Of a stretch of 64,000 nucleotides of DNA, positions 8,764 to 17,160 are shown piece by piece; position 1 is the stretch's first letter; each line of letters starts with the position of its first letter. The notes below the pieces were generated by a model. It had not been told where the DNA came from and did no database searches. It saw only the letters and a list, made by a program, of their open reading frames with translations. The position numbers were made by a program, and so were the translations under genes. The stretch covers positions 4,402,001-4,466,000 of the forward strand of contig NZ_CP083740.1 of the NCBI RefSeq assembly GCF_020150455.1. Direction: 5' to 3'. This DNA comes from Bremerella sp. TYQ1 (GTDB taxonomy: Bacteria > Planctomycetota > Planctomycetia > Pirellulales > Pirellulaceae).

Positions 8764-9495
8764 TTACGCCTCGACCGTTAATAGCCACGTGGCGAAGTTC
8801 TCGAACTTTTTGAGTGTGTGGCCGTTTTGGTGGTGGGTGTTGTTGCCTTTAGAGAGCCATGCGAAGCCGGGGCCGATCAGGGCGTTGGGGCTCCGCATGT
8901 GCAGTGCGATGCAAAGGGCACGGAAGTTCATCTCGCGGTTGGTGTGCATCTTCAGTCCGGTCGATTTATAGCGAAAAAGGTTGCGATCGATTCGCATCCG
9001 CAAGACCGGATTGGAACAGACGATTTCCAGAAAGACGCTGACGTCGAAGTGGGCTTTGCGTTCGGTCTTCTTACGGTGTGACTCGCCGTCGCTTTCTGTC
9101 ACGGCGATGATCTCGACTTTCTCTTGAACGTCTTGCACGATGTCCAACAGGCGAATGTTTTCCCAAGGGACATACCCTTCCCACTCGGTGCTGCGAAAGA
9201 CAAGTTGCGTCTGCTCGAACGCCATCGAGCGAATCGTCGAGCGTGGCATGTCTGGCACGACGACCAGGTGATCTTCATGCACGACGCGACATGGCATGCC
9301 GGCGGATATGAGGGCTTTAGCCGTTTCCCGGGCAGCATCGTAAGAGACGTTCTCAGCCAACAGGCCTGGCCGGTCGTGCAGCGTTTGCAGCATTTCCGCT
9401 TTCACGATTCCCAGCGAAGCCCCCATGATTGCGGAGGCTCGGTCGAGATCGAGTCGGCAGTCAGCTTCGCGAAGAATGGCGTAAGTATCGGGCAT
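8764..9495 (-). CDS. hypothetical protein, first gene of a two-gene operon
   Basis: This is a 243-residue protein beginning MPDTYAILREADCRLD. It has no signal peptide or clear membrane helix. The N-terminal 75 residues (LDLDRASAIMGASLGIVKAEML...ALISAGMPCRVV) look like a helical domain followed by a strand, as in small regulatory or binding domains in which a residue position is tracked along a repeated pair of helices. The centre has EWEGYVPWENIRLLDIV, a strand-rich PH-like segment. I do not recognise a family. The downstream membrane protein starts five bases after its stop, so the two are very likely co-transcribed. Confidence 0.6.
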   Translation of the reverse strand: MPDTYAILREADCRLDLDRASAIMGASLGIVKAEMLQTLHDRPGLLAENVSYDAARETAKALISAGMPCRVVHEDHLVVVPDMPRSTIRSMAFEQTQLVFRSTEWEGYVPWENIRLLDIVQDVQEKVEIIAVTESDGESHRKKTERKAHFDVSVFLEIVCSNPVLRMRIDRNLFRYKSTGLKMHTNREMNFRALCIALHMRSPNALIGPGFAWLSKGNNTHHQNGHTLKKFENFATWLLTVEA

Positions 9496-9642
9496 GAAGG
9501 TTCCTGGACGCAGAGACTGGACTGGTTCGTTGTACCAGCGTTCGGCGAATTGGGCAAAGCTTTCTGCACCATGTGGCGAACGAGGCGGAGATCGAACTAG
9601 AATGAAAGCGACATTCCTTTCCGCTTACGAGGATCCCTTCCG

Positions 9643-10389
9643 ATGAAACTTCTGCAACTGTCTTGTTCTGCTTTACTGATGATGTTGATGCTGGGAGCCA
9701 CTTTGCCGGCCGCCGAGAAAGAAACCGAAGAGAAGCCTGCCGCTCAATCGGAAGAGACGTTTGACCTGCCTAACGGCAAAGAAATGGACTTCCTGCTGTA
9801 CTTGCCCAAAGGTTACGAAAAGCAAGAGAAATGGCCGCTGGTGTTGTTCATGCATGGTGCCGGCGAACGAGGTGACGATCTTTCCTTGGTCAAGAAGCAT
9901 GGTCCACCGAAGCTGATCGAGAATGGAAAAGAGTTTCCCTTCATCGTCGTTTCGCCGCAGTGTCCGAAGGATACCTGGTGGATCACGGAAGATGTCGTGG
10001 CATTGATGCGACACATTATGCAAATCCACAATGTCGACAAGAACCGCGTTTACGTCACCGGACTAAGCATGGGAGGCCGAGGTACCTGGCAAGTCGCTGG
10101 TGCGATGGGAGACGAACTGGCAGCAATCGCCCCGGTTTGTGGACCGTCGCATAAGGAAGGCCTCGAGAAGATTGCGTTGCTGCCGATCTGGGTTTTTCAT
10201 GGTGCGAAGGATCCTGTCGTGAAGATCTCGCACTCCGAAGAGATGGTCAAGCTGTTGAAGGATAAGGGGAACGAAGCCAAGTTCACCATCTATCCCGAAG
10301 CAAAGCATGACAGCTGGACCGAAACTTACGACAACGAAGAGCTGTACGAATGGCTCCTCTCGCATGAACTGAAGAAGTCGAGCGAGTAA
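9643..10389 (+). CDS. secreted alpha/beta-hydrolase, prolyl oligopeptidase/esterase type
   Basis: This is a 248-residue protein with a signal peptide (residues 1-23, hydrophobic core LLMMLMLGA, cleavage near PAA). It has an alpha/beta-hydrolase fold: the oxyanion region is FMHGAGERGDD, the nucleophile elbow is GLSMGG (Ser near 136), the acid is Asp in HGAKDPVV, and the base is His in AKHDSW. This is the arrangement of the small secreted phospholipase/carboxylesterase (LpqC-like, dienelactone-hydrolase-related) family. These proteins hydrolyse esters, often of polysaccharide substituents such as feruloyl or acetyl groups. The substrate here is unknown. A TAGAAT -10-like box lies at 9598-9603, without a good -35. 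Confidence 0.85.
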   Translation: MKLLQLSCSALLMMLMLGATLPAAEKETEEKPAAQSEETFDLPNGKEMDFLLYLPKGYEKQEKWPLVLFMHGAGERGDDLSLVKKHGPPKLIENGKEFPFIVVSPQCPKDTWWITEDVVALMRHIMQIHNVDKNRVYVTGLSMGGRGTWQVAGAMGDELAAIAPVCGPSHKEGLEKIALLPIWVFHGAKDPVVKISHSEEMVKLLKDKGNEAKFTIYPEAKHDSWTETYDNEELYEWLLSHELKKSSE

Positions 10390-10417
10390 TCGCTATCAAC
10401 AGTTTTCTGAACGACAA

Positions 10418-10448
10418 AGGGTGGTCCAAGTTCTGAAGTGACCACCCT
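10418..10448. terminator. hairpin between convergent genes
   Basis: AGGGTGGTC at 10418-10426 pairs perfectly with GACCACCCT at 10440-10448. No T-run follows on either strand. It sits between two convergent genes, so it may act as a shared 3' end stabiliser or weak terminator. Confidence 0.4.
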
Positions 10449-10471
10449 GGTCAGGCGATTTGCTGCAAGAG

Positions 10472-11380
10472 TTACGTGCTGAACGCGGCGTTCGGCCCGC
10501 CAACGACCCAGCGAGCCGCTGGCAAGATCTTGAACTTCATTGAATCGAACGTGGCTTTCTCGCCATCGAGACTGCAGGGAATTTCTGGCGACGACTCGAA
10601 CGCGACTTCTTTGGCATTGTAAGTCACAATACGGCGTTCGGCGTCTTCGTTGGTCAAGACGAAGTTGAGTCCCGACTCGAACATCTCGATGGTTGAAATG
10701 GCCGGCAACAAGGTGACGTGGATCTTGCCATCGTCGAGCTTTGCTTCCGGAGCGATCACAAATCCACCGCCGGCGCATCGGCCATTGGCGACACAGAATG
10801 CGTAGACTTCTTTTTCAATGATCTCCTGCTCGTCCAGCTTCAACTGCACGCGAAAGACAGGAGGGTCGGAAAGCACCGACAATGCCGACATCCAGTAGGC
10901 GAGTGCCCCGTACGTTTGCTTGGTTTCCGATTGAATCTCTTCGGCGACGACTCCCCCGATTCCTGCTGTTACGGCGTTCATCAACAGCTTCGGTTCGTCG
11001 ACAGACGTTTGGACTAAGTCCATCGGTTTGGCTTCGCCATCGATGGCCAGATTCCATGCGGCTTCCACGTCGCCTAGCGGTATGTCCAGGGAACGGGCCA
11101 AATCGTTTCCGGTGCCTGTCGGAACGATGCCAAACTGAAGATCGCTCGGCGAGTCGAGCGTGGCGAGAGAACGCGAAACGGTTCCGTCGCCACCGACAAG
11201 AATAACACGATCAGGCTTTTCGGCCTGAACGATATCGACCAACCCCTGATCGCTGGGGAGTTGGTCGATGGGAATCCAGCACGCCGCATCCCGTTCGGCA
11301 AGTTGCTTTACTTGAGGGCCGATCGCTTGGGCTCCGCCAGATCGGCCGTTGAAGAGCGTGCAAATTTTCATCGATTCCAT
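10472..11380 (-). CDS. diacylglycerol/sphingosine kinase family lipid kinase (YegS/DagK type)
   Basis: This is a 302-residue cytoplasmic protein. It has a DAGK catalytic domain with the nucleotide-binding GGDGTVSRSL motif near residues 64-73 and GIVPTGTGNDLARSL near 85-99. It then has the second beta-sandwich domain with ANGRCAGGGFVIAPEAKLDDGKI, in which the Asp-Gly pair is typical. These enzymes phosphorylate lipid alcohols such as diacylglycerol using ATP and recycle lipid at the membrane. Start: GGGAG is 4 bases before the ATG at 11380; an ATG three codons in (11371) is the alternative. The gene lies 13 bases after the secreted DUF1080 gene on the same strand, so they may share a transcript. 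Confidence 0.88.
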   Translation of the reverse strand: MESMKICTLFNGRSGGAQAIGPQVKQLAERDAACWIPIDQLPSDQGLVDIVQAEKPDRVILVGGDGTVSRSLATLDSPSDLQFGIVPTGTGNDLARSLDIPLGDVEAAWNLAIDGEAKPMDLVQTSVDEPKLLMNAVTAGIGGVVAEEIQSETKQTYGALAYWMSALSVLSDPPVFRVQLKLDEQEIIEKEVYAFCVANGRCAGGGFVIAPEAKLDDGKIHVTLLPAISTIEMFESGLNFVLTNEDAERRIVTYNAKEVAFESSPEIPCSLDGEKATFDSMKFKILPAARWVVGGPNAAFST

Positions 11381-11393
11381 TCACTCCCGGAGA

Positions 11394-12224
11394 CTATTCG
11401 TCCAGCAGCATGATTTCCACTTTACGGAATTGAACCGGATGGCTTTCCGATTGCAGCGAGATCGTCCCGCCGGAGAGCATCACGTCGCCGCCATTCTTTT
11501 CGATCAGCGCCTTGGTGTGAGCTTCTTCCGAGATCGAACCGTTGCCCGGGTCGAGCTGAGCTTTCTCGTATTCTAAAACGGTCTTGCCATCCATGATGTG
11601 CTTAATCGTACCGTTGCCGTGAACTTCGATCTCGCAGGTCACCCATTGATCGCCACGGTAGGTTTCCGACGAGCTGTTGATGCAGTGAGGCTTGAACAGC
11701 TTGTCGTTCATCACGACGTGCGTGCCTGGCGTGCAGAGGTTTGCCGTAGGACGCGATCCTTGTTCGCGGCCGCCGAGCAGTTGCACTTCGATGGAAGCGG
11801 GGAAGTTCTGGTCTTTGCCCATGTCTTCGGCCGACTCGCCATGGATCATTACGCCGCTGTTACGGAATGCCCAGCCGGGGCCATCTTTGCATTGATCGCC
11901 AATGAAGCGGTATTCGAGACGCAGGCGGTAGTTGCTGAACGGCTTTTCGTAGAACAAGTGGCCGAACGTTTCGTTGAAACCATCTTCATAGCCATCGGCG
12001 TAGGAGACGGTCAGCAGACCATCTTCCACGCGGAACGTCTTGGCCGGATCTTCACCAGCTTCCTGATAGCGGATTTTAGGAATCCATCCGGTCAGGTCTT
12101 TGCCGTTGAACAGCTGAATCCATTCCCCCTTCTTCTCAGTTGCTTCTTTTTCCTCAGCAGGCAATGCGACCACGCACGTCAGCAAGAGCAACAACGACAG
12201 ACCAAACAAGCGATGCAATTTCAT
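11394..12224 (-). CDS. secreted DUF1080 (3-keto-disaccharide hydrolase type) protein
   Basis: This is a 276-residue protein with a signal peptide (residues 1-24, LFGLSLLLLLTCVVALPAEE). The domain begins WIQLFNGKDLTGWIPK, the hallmark opening of DUF1080, a concanavalin-like jelly roll. It continues through FYEKPFSNYRLRLEYRF, NSGVMIHG and GDQWVTCEIEVHGNGTIKHIMDGK, then a final ISLQSESHPVQFRKVEIMLL strand. All these are standard family landmarks. Planctomycetes and Bacteroidetes encode many copies; some members hydrolyse 3-keto-glycosides, others have no known activity. It is probably periplasmic or extracellular and linked to polysaccharide use. It precedes the lipid kinase by 13 bases. Confidence 0.9.
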   Translation of the reverse strand: MKLHRLFGLSLLLLLTCVVALPAEEKEATEKKGEWIQLFNGKDLTGWIPKIRYQEAGEDPAKTFRVEDGLLTVSYADGYEDGFNETFGHLFYEKPFSNYRLRLEYRFIGDQCKDGPGWAFRNSGVMIHGESAEDMGKDQNFPASIEVQLLGGREQGSRPTANLCTPGTHVVMNDKLFKPHCINSSSETYRGDQWVTCEIEVHGNGTIKHIMDGKTVLEYEKAQLDPGNGSISEEAHTKALIEKNGGDVMLSGGTISLQSESHPVQFRKVEIMLLDE

Positions 12225-12365
12225 GGGGGAACCTCTTGGAAATCTCGGAGCCGACTCGGAACGGCACTCGCGGCGATGGATGCCCGACGTGGGGCGTTGA
12301 ATGGAGTCCTTCCAGTGTAGTCGACGGCAAAACGCATCTAAAGTCGGCTATCGCTTTTCCAACCA

Positions 12366-12399
12366 CGAAAAACTGCCCACCAAAAAATGGAGGGCAGTT
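12366..12399 (-). terminator. terminator after the Tyr/Thr repeat gene
   Basis: AACTGCCC at 12371-12378 pairs with GGGCAGTT at 12392-12399, and on the minus strand it is followed by T residues (12366-12370 region). On the plus strand a T-run also follows after five bases, so it may work in both directions. Confidence 0.65.
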
Positions 12400-12425
12400 C
12401 GAAGTTTTTTGTGCTTGCACGAGGA

Positions 12426-12884
12426 CTAGTAGCCGATGATAGGCATCCCGACCGATCGTGGAACAGGCGCGGGGGTGCTGTACCAGTACGTCTTGGGATA
12501 GTAATTCACCGTCGTGGGAACAGGAGTTGTTACCGTAGCGGGAACCACATTGGAAGTCGGTGCGTAATAGGTCGTAGTCGCTGGAGGAGCGTAGTACGAC
12601 GTGGTCACTTCCGGCGTGTAATAAGTCGTCGTCGGAGGAGCGTAGTAGGTGGTCGTCGGCGCGTAGTTAGTCGTCACCACAGGACGATTCACTACCGTTG
12701 TGGCCGCTCCCGGAACGACAACCGGCTGTAGTTCCGACCGAAGTCCAAACAGGCCGCGACGTACGGGGATGTAACCCACCGCAGTTGGTGGCGAAACCGT
12801 GGTGTACGTCTGCGCTTCTACAGCGCTTACTGCAAACAGCGGAGCAAGGGCGACGGCCCCCGCAAATAGAAGTGTGCGAAACAT
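12426..12884 (-). CDS. small secreted Tyr/Pro/Thr repeat protein
   Basis: This is a 152-residue protein with a signal peptide (residues 1-24, ending AVEAQ). Residues 60-125 are a low-complexity tract of seven or so short units of TTYYAPP, TTYYTPE, TSYYAPP and TTYYAP type, all variations of YYAPxxTT. There is no catalytic motif. Such Tyr/Pro-rich secreted proteins are frequent in planctomycetes and are thought to belong to the cell envelope, perhaps cross-linked through tyrosines. That is an inference. It is divergent from the large Arg/Asp repeat gene at 13411 across a 526-base gap. Confidence 0.75.
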   Translation of the reverse strand: MFRTLLFAGAVALAPLFAVSAVEAQTYTTVSPPTAVGYIPVRRGLFGLRSELQPVVVPGAATTVVNRPVVTTNYAPTTTYYAPPTTTYYTPEVTTSYYAPPATTTYYAPTSNVVPATVTTPVPTTVNYYPKTYWYSTPAPVPRSVGMPIIGY

Positions 12885-13410
12885 GACGATCCCCTTAGGG
12901 TATGGAAAGTTGTGTCGGTGATTGCATCAGGGAACAACACAAACGTATTGTTCCGCGGCTCGTGTTACAGACAAGGCAAAACGGATGCCAATGCCTGAAC
13001 GTGGAATGATTCTTCACCAGTTTAGGACACGGTTGGTCGCAAACCCGTCAGATTGATCGCACGAATGCAGTCCTTTTGAGCCAACGTCCCTAATTTTCTG
13101 GGCTGGGACGTCAAAATGAAACAATTGTTATCAATTTGATCTCCAAACTTCATGAGCCGTCACAGGCTGAATCGTTGTAATCGCTATAACTTCCCTTGGG
13201 CTTTGATCTTTGGGCGATTCAGGCAGTTTGCTGTTGGTTGGCATGTCGGGTGCTCATTCAGTATTTGCGCTTCGTCCATTAAACGTACGCAACGATCGGA
13301 AGGTGCCATCGATAATGGCACTGACGCCATGCACCGCAGCGAGATCCAGTGCGGTGATCCCCCCCTGCCATTCTCCGATCATGGTTGCAAGACACCCAAG
13401 GAGTTTTGAT
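12885..13410. other. 526-base divergent intergenic region
   Basis: It separates the minus-strand Tyr/Thr gene from the plus-strand Arg/Asp repeat gene and must hold both promoters. I see an AT-rich stretch near 13110-13150 but no convincing -35/-10 pair. A frame is open back from 13411 to 13210, but only the ATG at 13411 has a ribosome-binding site followed by a signal peptide. No RNA gene was recognised. Confidence 0.4.
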
Positions 13411-15678
13411 ATGTACACCCGCTCAGTCTGGCTCGCAGGTCTGATGATCTGCCTGATCGGACTCCCCGAACTCGGCCAAGCCCAAGACAAGGGCAACGGC
13501 AAGTCGAAAGGGTCCGAAGGCCGCAGCAGTGCTCGATCAGAACGTTCTCGACCCACACCAAGTGTGAATCGCAGTCGAGGACGTTCGCCTGAAGCACGGC
13601 CGTCGCCAAGCCGTACGCCATCGTCCAGTAGCCGAAACCTACAGCGACCGACGCGGTCTGCCCCGACCCCTTCGTCGTCGCGAAGCACGCCATCGATCAT
13701 TCCCGATCGAAAAACACCAGAAATGACTCGACCAGGTCGAATCGATAGTGCGCGACCCAGCTCGCCGTCGTCAAATCGCACTCCGTCGATTGATCGCGGT
13801 CGTACTCCTTCCTCGCTCGAATCGCTGCGTAATCGCTTACAGCAGTCTCGACCAGCCGACACGGCTCAGCGTTCTAACGACCGCACGCCTCCGGCCAACC
13901 GAGATGGCAATCGTGGCTCGTCGAGTTCGATTCGTGATCTGATCAACGGTCGTTCGCCGGCCAACCGAACGGAAGTCAATCGACCTGACTTGAATCGAGA
14001 GAACCGACCGTCGACACGACCCGATGCCAATCCTGGTTCGCGTCGACCTGATGGTGCCCAACCGAGTCGTGACTTCCGCGACATGTTCAATCGCATGAAT
14101 CGACCTGATACCAATCCAAACGCGCGACCAGGGACGCCTTCGACCGAACGTGGCCCAGGAGCAACTCCAGATCGTACGCCTGGCTCGTCGATCCGAGACC
14201 GATTCCGTCCCGGCGATGCAAGCGACATTCGTGATCGATTGCGAGACATGAATCGCGGAAACACCGATGCTCGTCCATCGATTCCTGGCCGTGGCGACCA
14301 AGACCGTCCTGATCCGAGTCAGCGCGACCGTCGTCCTGGTATCGACCGAGATTCGATTCGAGACCGATTAAATCCAGGTGCTAGTCGCCCTGACGTGAAC
14401 CGTCCAGAAATTGCCCGACCGGAGATCGATCGACCAGGACGCGATCGTCCTGACGGGGAACGCCCCAACGGAAATCGCCCTGACATGAATCGTCCCGATC
14501 GAGACCGCCCAGGTGCCGACCGACCAGGGCCACGTCCCGGAACGCCTAACGATGCCGATCGAAACCGTCCTGATCGTGGTGACCGAGATCGTGGAGATCA
14601 AAACCGAGGAGATCGTGACCGTGTTGTGAATCGCCCAGAAGTCCGACCAGACTTCGACTGGCGAGACCGCGTGAACCGTGATCCTCAGTTCCGTGAACGC
14701 CTGGAAGACGTACGTCAACGAGGTTCGTTAGATCGTGACTCGATCCGAGATCGACTTGCGAACGTTGAGAACCGTTTCCGCGATGGCGACGGCGATCGTG
14801 ATCGTGGACCGAATCGTGGTGATCGAGGCCCTGATGGAGATCGCGACCGTGACGGAAACCGAGACCGAGATCGTGATGGCGATCGACGCCGAGGTGATTG
14901 GGATCGTGACCGTGACTGGGACGGACGTTGGGACGACCGCCATCGTCGCCACGTGCCGGATAACTGGTATCGCCATGCACACGACGTTCGCCGCCATGGA
15001 CACAACCATTTCCGATATGGGTGGAACGATCGTTGGTATCCACGACATCAGTACTTAGGTAACTGGTACTTCCATCGCTATCGACCACGCCCTGGTTATT
15101 GGTGGTCGTGGGCGACCCCGTATCGCCTAAGCACTTGGAGCTTCTGGGGAACCTATCCGACGTACCCTGTCTATTACGACTACGGTTCGACGATCGTGTA
15201 CGACACCCAGTACGTGTATGTCGAGGAAGAACCGATCGCGACGCGTGAGCAATACGCACTCGAAGCGATTGCACTAGCCAATGAAGGTCGCAAGATCTTG
15301 CAGAGTCGTCCACCTGTGGAAGGCAACGGTAACCCAGAGGATTGGTTGCCAATGGGTGTCTTCGTGCTGACCGATACCGAGTCAGGCGAAGGAGATATCT
15401 ATCTGCAGCTGGCTGTCGATAAGGAAGGCTTGATCGCAGGAACGTACTTCAACGCTACGACCGAAACGTCGCTGCCGGTTTGGGGTAAAGTCGATCCGCA
15501 GTCGCAACGTGCGGCTTGGCTCATCGGCGAACGTTCGGCCACGGTCATGGAAACGGGTATCTATAACTTGTCGCAGGAAGCTGCCTCGGTGCTGGTGCAC
15601 TACGGTACCGATCGCGACGAGACGTGGATGCTGGTTCGTCTTCCCGAAGACGAAGTAACCGAAACTGGCAATTTGTAA
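13411..15678 (+). CDS. large secreted Arg/Asp/Pro/Ser repeat protein
   Basis: This is a 755-residue protein. The ATG at 13411 has AAGGAG about 7 bases upstream and begins a signal peptide (MYTRSVWLAGLMICLIGL, cleavage near GQAQ). From about residue 30 to 180 it is Ser/Arg/Pro-rich; from 180 to 520 it is dominated by NRPD, DRPG, RDRD, GDRD and IRDRL units, with a near-balanced mixture of Arg and Asp. A Trp/Tyr/His-rich segment follows (DNWYRHAHDVRRHGHNHF, then GNWYFHRYRPRPGYWW). The last 160 residues are ordered, acidic and strand-rich, ending in LVRLPEDEVTETGNL. The protein is likely extracytoplasmic. The repeat tract is an extended polyampholyte. I know no function; a cell-wall or mineral/polyanion-binding role would be speculation. 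Confidence 0.75.
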   Translation: MYTRSVWLAGLMICLIGLPELGQAQDKGNGKSKGSEGRSSARSERSRPTPSVNRSRGRSPEARPSPSRTPSSSSRNLQRPTRSAPTPSSSRSTPSIIPDRKTPEMTRPGRIDSARPSSPSSNRTPSIDRGRTPSSLESLRNRLQQSRPADTAQRSNDRTPPANRDGNRGSSSSIRDLINGRSPANRTEVNRPDLNRENRPSTRPDANPGSRRPDGAQPSRDFRDMFNRMNRPDTNPNARPGTPSTERGPGATPDRTPGSSIRDRFRPGDASDIRDRLRDMNRGNTDARPSIPGRGDQDRPDPSQRDRRPGIDRDSIRDRLNPGASRPDVNRPEIARPEIDRPGRDRPDGERPNGNRPDMNRPDRDRPGADRPGPRPGTPNDADRNRPDRGDRDRGDQNRGDRDRVVNRPEVRPDFDWRDRVNRDPQFRERLEDVRQRGSLDRDSIRDRLANVENRFRDGDGDRDRGPNRGDRGPDGDRDRDGNRDRDRDGDRRRGDWDRDRDWDGRWDDRHRRHVPDNWYRHAHDVRRHGHNHFRYGWNDRWYPRHQYLGNWYFHRYRPRPGYWWSWATPYRLSTWSFWGTYPTYPVYYDYGSTIVYDTQYVYVEEEPIATREQYALEAIALANEGRKILQSRPPVEGNGNPEDWLPMGVFVLTDTESGEGDIYLQLAVDKEGLIAGTYFNATTETSLPVWGKVDPQSQRAAWLIGERSATVMETGIYNLSQEAASVLVHYGTDRDETWMLVRLPEDEVTETGNL

Positions 15679-15712
15679 CCTAACGATAAGGTTACGAATC
15701 GTAGCAAACGAG

Positions 15713-15742
15713 CTCCTGGGTCTTTGACCCAGGAGTTTTTTT
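15713..15742 (+). terminator. rho-independent terminator of the Arg/Asp repeat gene
   Basis: CTCCTGGGTC-TTT-GACCCAGGAG, a perfect 10-pair stem at 15713-15735, is followed by seven T residues. A second palindrome GTAACC...GGTTAC lies just after the stop codon. Confidence 0.95.
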
Positions 15743-16444
15743 ATGCGCGTTTCGCGTAAAAACGAGACATTGTTTCGTCGGTTTCGAGAAAGAAAGTTTG
15801 CAGAAAAGCAGCGGACTCCCGCATTTTTTGCTTGGGTTCGTCAGCAATATTCCTCAAAAATTAAGATTGAATACAGCAACTCGCCTACTCGATTCTCATC
15901 TTAGTCCGCGATAAGTTGCGTAAGCGCAACATGCTGATTCAGCAAGCCATTCTGGAAAAAATTGGACCTGGAAAGGATTACGTCCAAGACGAAGTAGAAA
16001 TGGAACCTATATTTACGATGGGCCGGAAATCTCCAGTGGGAAGACTTTAATGGTTGCGGGCCAAGCGCAGAACGAGGCTTAGTTTGCCTGTTTTGTGCAG
16101 CTTTTCCTGTCAAAACAGGAATGAGATTGCTTTTATTTGAGGCGATTTCGCTCGTGACCGATGACAGTTCTGGAAGTACGATCTGGCTCAACAATCGTTA
16201 AGGTTTTAGTGACACTGGCAAAAACTAACGACCGTTCTAAAATCGCTCGTTTGGTTCTTCCCGGTTCACAGCATTAACGTGCCGTAAGAAGTTCTGACCA
16301 AGATCTCGCTGGAAGTTGTCGCGAAGGTGGCACTTCATGGGGCAGCGAGACCCACCATCTTGGCAACGAACTGGATCAAGGGCAGCAACATGACTAGGGG
16401 TAAAACAGGCATGACCGTTTTCCTGGGTAGACAGTTTGCATCCC
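15743..16444. other. 702-base intergenic region
   Basis: No gene is supported. Open frames here have no ribosome-binding site or recognisable composition. A hairpin GTTGCG-TAAG-CGCAAC lies at about 15913-15928 next to GCTGATTCAGC. The promoter of the response-regulator gene must lie in the right part, but no clear box pair was seen. Confidence 0.4.
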
Positions 16445-17104
16445 ATGACCTCAGAATCGATTGTTTATTTTGTCGACGATGATCCCGCCGCGCGCGAATC
16501 GCTCCTGCAACTGGCAAGGTCGGTCGGGCTGACTGCCTACGCCTATGCCTCCGGCGAAGAGTTCCTCGACCAAGTACCACCGGATCAGCCTGGCTGTGCT
16601 GTGCTCGATATCCGTTTGCCAGGTATTTCTGGGCTGGAAGTACATCGTCGCGTGAATCAGGCGAACTTGCCGCTGATCACCATCTATCTATCAGCGCATG
16701 CCGATGTACCAACAACGGTTCAAGCGATGAAGCTGGGTGCGTTCGAACTATTCCAGAAGCCGTGCAACACAAGCCGTTTGATCGACGCCATTCGTCAGGC
16801 GATCGAAAAGAACCAGCAGACGTTCCGCAAGCACGTCAAGCGACAAGAAGCGGATCAACTTCTCAGCGAGCTTTCGGCGGAAGAGACGAAGGTGTTGGAA
16901 CTGATGTTCCTCGGTCGTACCAATCAAGAGATTGCCGATCGCTTGCAATTGAGCCTCCGAACGGTGCAGTTCCGACGCTCCAGCATTTTCCGCAAGACGA
17001 ACGTCAACTCGAAGGCCCGATTGTTCGACATGCTATTCGATGCCGGCTGGAGTCCCAAATCGGAAATTCCTCGTCCTCAAGAAGCAGGACGGCAGAGCGA
17101 GTAA
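16445..17104 (+). CDS. FixJ-family response regulator (REC-LuxR), orphan
   Basis: This is a 219-residue protein. Residues 5-120 form a receiver domain: acidic pair VDDDPAA near 8-12, phosphoacceptor Asp in AVLDIRLPG (about 54), Ser in IYLSAHADV, and the conserved Lys in LFQKPCN. Residues 145-200 form a LuxR-type helix-turn-helix (LSAEETKVLELMFLGRTNQEIADRLQLSLRTVQFRRSSI). The order and the FQKP motif are those of FixJ/TtrR regulators. An adjacent histidine kinase would be expected, but none is within this window. Start: ATG at 16445; an in-frame TTG three codons earlier (16436) is the alternative, and neither has a strong ribosome-binding site. Confidence 0.9.
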   Translation: MTSESIVYFVDDDPAARESLLQLARSVGLTAYAYASGEEFLDQVPPDQPGCAVLDIRLPGISGLEVHRRVNQANLPLITIYLSAHADVPTTVQAMKLGAFELFQKPCNTSRLIDAIRQAIEKNQQTFRKHVKRQEADQLLSELSAEETKVLELMFLGRTNQEIADRLQLSLRTVQFRRSSIFRKTNVNSKARLFDMLFDAGWSPKSEIPRPQEAGRQSE

Positions 17105-17129
17105 GTCACGTTTCGTGCATTAAATTCTC

Positions 17130-17153
17130 AGCCCTTCTATAATAAGAGGGGCT
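17130..17153 (+). promoter_or_regulatory. hairpin that pairs with the ribosome-binding site of the next gene
   Basis: AGCCCTTCT at 17130-17138 can pair with AGAGGGGCT at 17145-17153, with one G-T wobble and a 6-base loop. The 3' arm contains GAGGGG, the best ribosome-binding site for the GTG at 17161. A TATAAT box also overlaps the loop at 17138-17143. It could be a translational switch, a weak terminator of the regulator gene, or chance. Confidence 0.35.
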
Positions 17154-17160
17154 GATACCT

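Noticed and set aside
13837..15352. Long frames on both strands inside the Arg/Asp repeat gene
   Set aside because: They arise from the repetitive GATCG-rich codons; no starts with ribosome-binding sites and no meaningful composition.
15901..16194. 97-codon minus-strand frame in the 15.7-16.4 kb gap
   Set aside because: No ribosome-binding site or similarity, and composition unlike the neighbouring genes.
16200..16444. Possible sigma-54 promoter before the FixJ-type regulator
   Set aside because: TGGCAC is present near 16327 but the required TTGC element at the right spacing is missing.
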